Source of the DNA: Hydrogenothermaceae bacterium | Lineage (GTDB): Bacteria; Aquificota; Aquificia; Aquificales; Hydrogenothermaceae | DNA: 8,638 bases | Direction of reading: 5' to 3' | NCBI GenBank assembly: GCA_015490675.1 | Contig: WFXI01000076.1 | Coordinates: 1 to 8,638 of the forward strand | Notes under the pieces: model-generated | The model's database searches: none | What the model was told of the DNA's origin: nothing | Seen by the model: the letters and a program-made list of their open reading frames with translations, nothing else | Made by a program: the position numbers and the translations under genes | In this document: in pieces, positions 6,237 through 8,638 of the stretch | How the letters are laid out: each line of letters starts with the position of its first letter | How positions within the stretch are numbered: position 1 is the first letter of the stretch

Positions 6237-6856
6237 CATTTTTTTGATTTTAATTTTTCTAAATATATTTTTGCTGTTGAATTGACTGGGTCTAAAATTA
6301 GTACATCGTTGAAAACTTTTTTAGCACTTATGAAATCTTTAAGTTCATAATATATTATTCCTAGCTCTGTTAGAAATTCAGTATTTGTAGGATATAATGC
6401 TAACATTTTTAATACTACCTTTTTAGCATTTGTAAAGTCTTTAATTTTCCTTAAAGCGTATGATAAGCGTAAGTTACCATAGTAATTATAGAAATCTATT
6501 TGTAAGACCTGATAGCAAACACTTATTACATCTTTATATTTTTCTTGTGCTAATAAAGGCAAAGTGTATCCTAATTTCGCTTCTACTGAGTAAGGGAATA
6601 CTTTCATAGCTTTTTTATAATGAAAAATAGAGTTTTTATAATTACCTTTCAAATAGTAAAGCCAACCAAGTCTTAAATTTATAGTATATCCATTTGGATA
6701 TTTGTTATAAATAGGCATTAAAACTTTTATTGCATCTTCATAATTTTGCATTTTTTCAAAATTGTAAGATTGCCAATAATATTTTTTTATCTCTTCTTCT
6801 GTAAGTGCAAAGCTTACCGATACTAAGAAGAGAATTAAAAGAACTAACTTTTTCAA
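6236..6856 (-). CDS. Exported tetratricopeptide-repeat (TPR) protein
   Basis: The product is 206 residues. A signal peptide (1-17, KK followed by LVLLILFLVSVSFA) has a likely cut after Ala17. It lacks a lipobox cysteine, so the protein is probably soluble in the periplasm. The rest is helical and made of about five TPR units near 23-56, 57-90, 91-124, 125-157 and 158-191, with typical features such as LGWLYYLKGNYKNSI and LGIIYYELKDFISA. TPR arrays bind partner proteins; the substrate is unknown. The start is TTG at 6856. The ATG at 6864 is out of frame and stops after three codons, and later Met residues would remove the signal peptide. It is the last gene of the minus-strand operon, 23 bases after the beta-barrel gene, which suggests that the two act together in the envelope. 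Confidence 0.88.
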   Translation of the reverse strand: MKKLVLLILFLVSVSFALTEEEIKKYYWQSYNFEKMQNYEDAIKVLMPIYNKYPNGYTINLRLGWLYYLKGNYKNSIFHYKKAMKVFPYSVEAKLGYTLPLLAQEKYKDVISVCYQVLQIDFYNYYGNLRLSYALRKIKDFTNAKKVVLKMLALYPTNTEFLTELGIIYYELKDFISAKKVFNDVLILDPVNSTAKIYLEKLKSKK

Positions 6857-6873
6857 AGTTGCATCCCCCTCCT
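6854..6873 (-). promoter_or_regulatory. Translation start region with mini-ORF and TTG start
   Basis: On the minus strand AGGAGGGGG (6873-6865) directly precedes ATGCAACTTTGA, a three-codon frame whose TGA overlaps the TTG start of the TPR gene (TTGA). AGGAGG lies 11 bases from the TTG but only 3 from the ATG. The arrangement could allow re-initiation after the mini-ORF or simply be a weak TTG start. Confidence 0.45.
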
Positions 6874-6879
6874 GAAAAT

Positions 6880-7755
6880 TTAAAAGCTAATAGAAACTCC
6901 TAACATAACTGTTGTTAGAGTTGCATCATTAACAGATAGTTCATCTCTAAATTTTTCACTAAAGATAGATACATATACACTTGAATTTCTATTCAATATA
7001 TATCTTACACCTCCACCAAATCCATATAATCTTTCTTCTGCTACATTGTAAACCAAAAATCCTCCATTTTTAACAGGAAAAATTGTTTTTCCTACATATC
7101 CAATTCCAGAGAATACCCATTTGCTGATATAGTATGCAAATGAACCTTCTAAGGAAAAATATGTTTCTTTACCTGTAGGACTTTCAGGTAGATATATAAG
7201 GTAAGGCTTAAGGGTTATATATGTTCTACCTGTTTTATAAAAATTCCCTTCTCCATAAGTGAATATACCGTTAGCTTGAAAAACCTTTAAGGATTTACCA
7301 TTAACTTTATAATCTGAGTAATAACTAGCATAAGCTTCTCCGCCGATTTCCCATTTATAAGGTTTATATCTAGAGTAACCTAAGAAAGCAATAATTCCGC
7401 CGTTTGTATCTCTGTTTGGAGTAATAGAATCTTCATTATTATTTATGAAGTGTGCACCTATTCTAAACTTATTGTATTTATAAAAATTTGTGTATGCAGC
7501 AGAAAAATCTGTTTGGTTTAGTGTCTTTCCATTTTTGAAATTAATTTTAGTATAGTCAACTTCAGCCTCTAATACATGATTCAAACCGTAGCCAAAATAA
7601 ATATAAGAACCTAAAAAGTACCCGTCTTTTTTTGCTATAGAACCGCTATAAAGTAAGGGAGTCCCATATACAGATACACTTGTTAATGTATCTGCAAAAG
7701 TTGTTGTTGAGCCAGCAAAAATTAAAGCCAAAGCAGCAAGCTTTTTTAAACTCAT
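6880..7755 (-). CDS. Outer-membrane beta-barrel protein
   Basis: The product is 291 residues, starting at the ATG at 7755. A TTG further upstream at 7770 is in frame but sits on the ribosome binding site, so it is rejected. A signal peptide (about 1-21) ends in TFA before DTLTS. The mature part is a chain of alternating, aromatic-rich strands with turns rich in Asn, Gly and Lys, and it ends in Phe (VSISF), the usual C-terminal signal for outer-membrane barrel insertion. It is probably a 12-14-stranded barrel. No specific porin or receptor family is recognised. Its place between a cell-wall peptidase and a TPR protein suggests a role in envelope assembly or surface export, but this is inference. 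Confidence 0.88.
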   Translation of the reverse strand: MSLKKLAALALIFAGSTTTFADTLTSVSVYGTPLLYSGSIAKKDGYFLGSYIYFGYGLNHVLEAEVDYTKINFKNGKTLNQTDFSAAYTNFYKYNKFRIGAHFINNNEDSITPNRDTNGGIIAFLGYSRYKPYKWEIGGEAYASYYSDYKVNGKSLKVFQANGIFTYGEGNFYKTGRTYITLKPYLIYLPESPTGKETYFSLEGSFAYYISKWVFSGIGYVGKTIFPVKNGGFLVYNVAEERLYGFGGGVRYILNRNSSVYVSIFSEKFRDELSVNDATLTTVMLGVSISF

Positions 7756-7759
7756 AATT

Positions 7760-8638
7760 CTAACCTCCAAAATTTATATTTTTTAGTTTATATGTTTTAT
7801 TTCCGATCTTAAATTCCTTTATCCCAAATAAATCATCTAGCTCAATTTTTGTGGTTATTTCTCTTCTTGAAAAGGCAGGCAAAATTTTCCCTTCTATAAT
7901 TTTTTCTGAAATTAATTTTCCTTCATATTTTGATAAACCTATCGAATGCTTGAAAGAGGCTATAAAAAGAATTAAATCTTTAAAAAAACTAGGAAATGTT
8001 AGTTTAAAAGATAAAAAATCTTCGAATTTTATGTTTTTTTCTGATATCAAAGGTATTTTAGGAGAAGCTATGAATATATCTTTTAAATATTCATCATATC
8101 CATCTAATCTATAGAAATAGAAAGTTTCATAGTTTTTTCCAAAATATAATTTCCCTTTTCCAGTATCAAAATAGAATGTTCCATCTGTGGCCATTTTTAC
8201 TGTCATTGTAAATTCATCTATTTTCTTATCATTTTCAAGAACTTCATATGTAAAACTATTATCTAAATAGAAAGACAGCTTGTTAATTTTTGCTCTATCA
8301 GCAAATGCAGGTTTAAGTTTTTCTCCTTCTTTTGGCAAATTGTTTGAGAAAAACTCACTATTTGATATGTATGAAACAAAACTAAAAGGTAATGTAGGAC
8401 TTCCTACCTCTGGATATAATTGAACTTGAACATGTATATGTGGTTGTGGAGAATATCCAGAATTGCCACATAGTCCTAAAAATGTTCCTGTTTCAACCCA
8501 GTCTCCTACTTTTACTTTTATACTGTTTTGTGCAAAGTGTGAAATTTCTACATAAAAACCTCTTTCATCATAGATTACTACATAATTACCCCAGTTATTT
8601 TCTTTATCTACAGTTCCTATTTCATTATCTGGTAAATC
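7760..8638 (-). CDS. M23-family metallopeptidase with C-terminal domain (N-terminal partial)
   Basis: The frame is open through the right edge of the window; 292 residues are visible. M23 enzymes are zinc peptidases that cut cross-links in peptidoglycan. Counting from the edge, the visible half of the domain has GNYVVIYDERG (17-27), EISHF with a likely catalytic His34, VGDWVETGTFLGLCGNSGYS (44-63) and the HxH motif PHIHV (His67, His69). The first zinc ligands (HxxxD) must lie outside the window. After the peptidase, from about residue 75, comes a domain of some 220 residues rich in beta-strands and Lys/Phe that I do not recognise. The TTG at 8338 is not a start, since the frame continues 100 codons upstream with clear M23 motifs. 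The gene leads the operon and its stop is 4 bases before the beta-barrel start. Confidence 0.9.
   Translation of the reverse strand, partial: DLPDNEIGTVDKENNWGNYVVIYDERGFYVEISHFAQNSIKVKVGDWVETGTFLGLCGNSGYSPQPHIHVQVQLYPEVGSPTLPFSFVSYISNSEFFSNNLPKEGEKLKPAFADRAKINKLSFYLDNSFTYEVLENDKKIDEFTMTVKMATDGTFYFDTGKGKLYFGKNYETFYFYRLDGYDEYLKDIFIASPKIPLISEKNIKFEDFLSFKLTFPSFFKDLILFIASFKHSIGLSKYEGKLISEKIIEGKILPAFSRREITTKIELDDLFGIKEFKIGNKTYKLKNINFGG
7764..7768 (-). promoter_or_regulatory. Ribosome binding site of the beta-barrel gene
   Basis: GGAGG on the minus strand lies 8 bases before the ATG at 7755 and within the last codons of the peptidase gene. This fixes the start and implies translational coupling of the two genes. 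Confidence 0.75.

Noticed and set aside
7755..7770. Upstream TTG start for the beta-barrel gene
   Set aside because: It overlaps the GGAGG ribosome site and would add residues before a normal signal peptide; ATG 7755 has ideal spacing.
7851..8114. Plus-strand ORF of 87 residues
   Set aside because: It is antisense to the C-terminal part of the peptidase gene, whose frame continues cleanly from M23 motifs.

Overview
The window looks like chromosome from a thermophilic, AT-rich (about 30% G+C by eye), flagellated, double-membraned bacterium. The flhA-flhF-flhG-fliA run, the AT-rich and purine-loaded codons, short intergenic gaps and the outer-membrane-type proteins fit Aquificota, most likely Hydrogenothermaceae (Sulfurihydrogenibium-like). 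That placement is an inference from gene style, not from a database match.

Layout. (1) Bases 2-4556, plus strand: a flagellar export and regulation operon. It holds flhA (5' end outside the window), flhF, flhG and fliA, with overlaps of 17 and 4 bases and then a 10-base gap. FlhA is the export gate, the FlhF GTPase and FlhG ATPase set flagellar position and number, and FliA is the late flagellar sigma factor. This FliA appears to lack sigma region 3. (2) Bases 4577-5573, plus strand: a clear sigma-70-type promoter drives a DksA/TraR-type zinc-finger gene and lspA (prolipoprotein signal peptidase), which lie 3 bases apart. (3) Bases 5574-6235 have no confident gene. They hold an AT-rich leader-like stretch, a small CRISPR array (four near-identical 28-base repeats and three spacers of 37-40 bases), a 71-base G+C-rich hairpin, and a fifth, decayed repeat that touches the stop codon of the next gene. 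No cas gene is visible. (4) Bases 6236-8638, minus strand: a three-gene envelope operon, read from the right. It starts with an M23-type metallopeptidase (N-terminus outside the window) carrying a C-terminal domain of about 220 residues that I do not recognise. An outer-membrane beta-barrel and an exported TPR protein follow. The hairpin at 6096-6166 is followed by a T-rich tract on the minus strand and is the likely terminator of this operon.

The CRISPR array is read in the plus direction and runs head-on into the 3' end of the envelope operon. The most unusual spot is 6072-6236, where the decayed end of the array, a large hairpin with terminator-like form and the end of a TPR gene are packed together. 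No clearly new defence system is visible. The best leads are this junction, the reduced FliA and the peptidase-barrel-TPR cassette.
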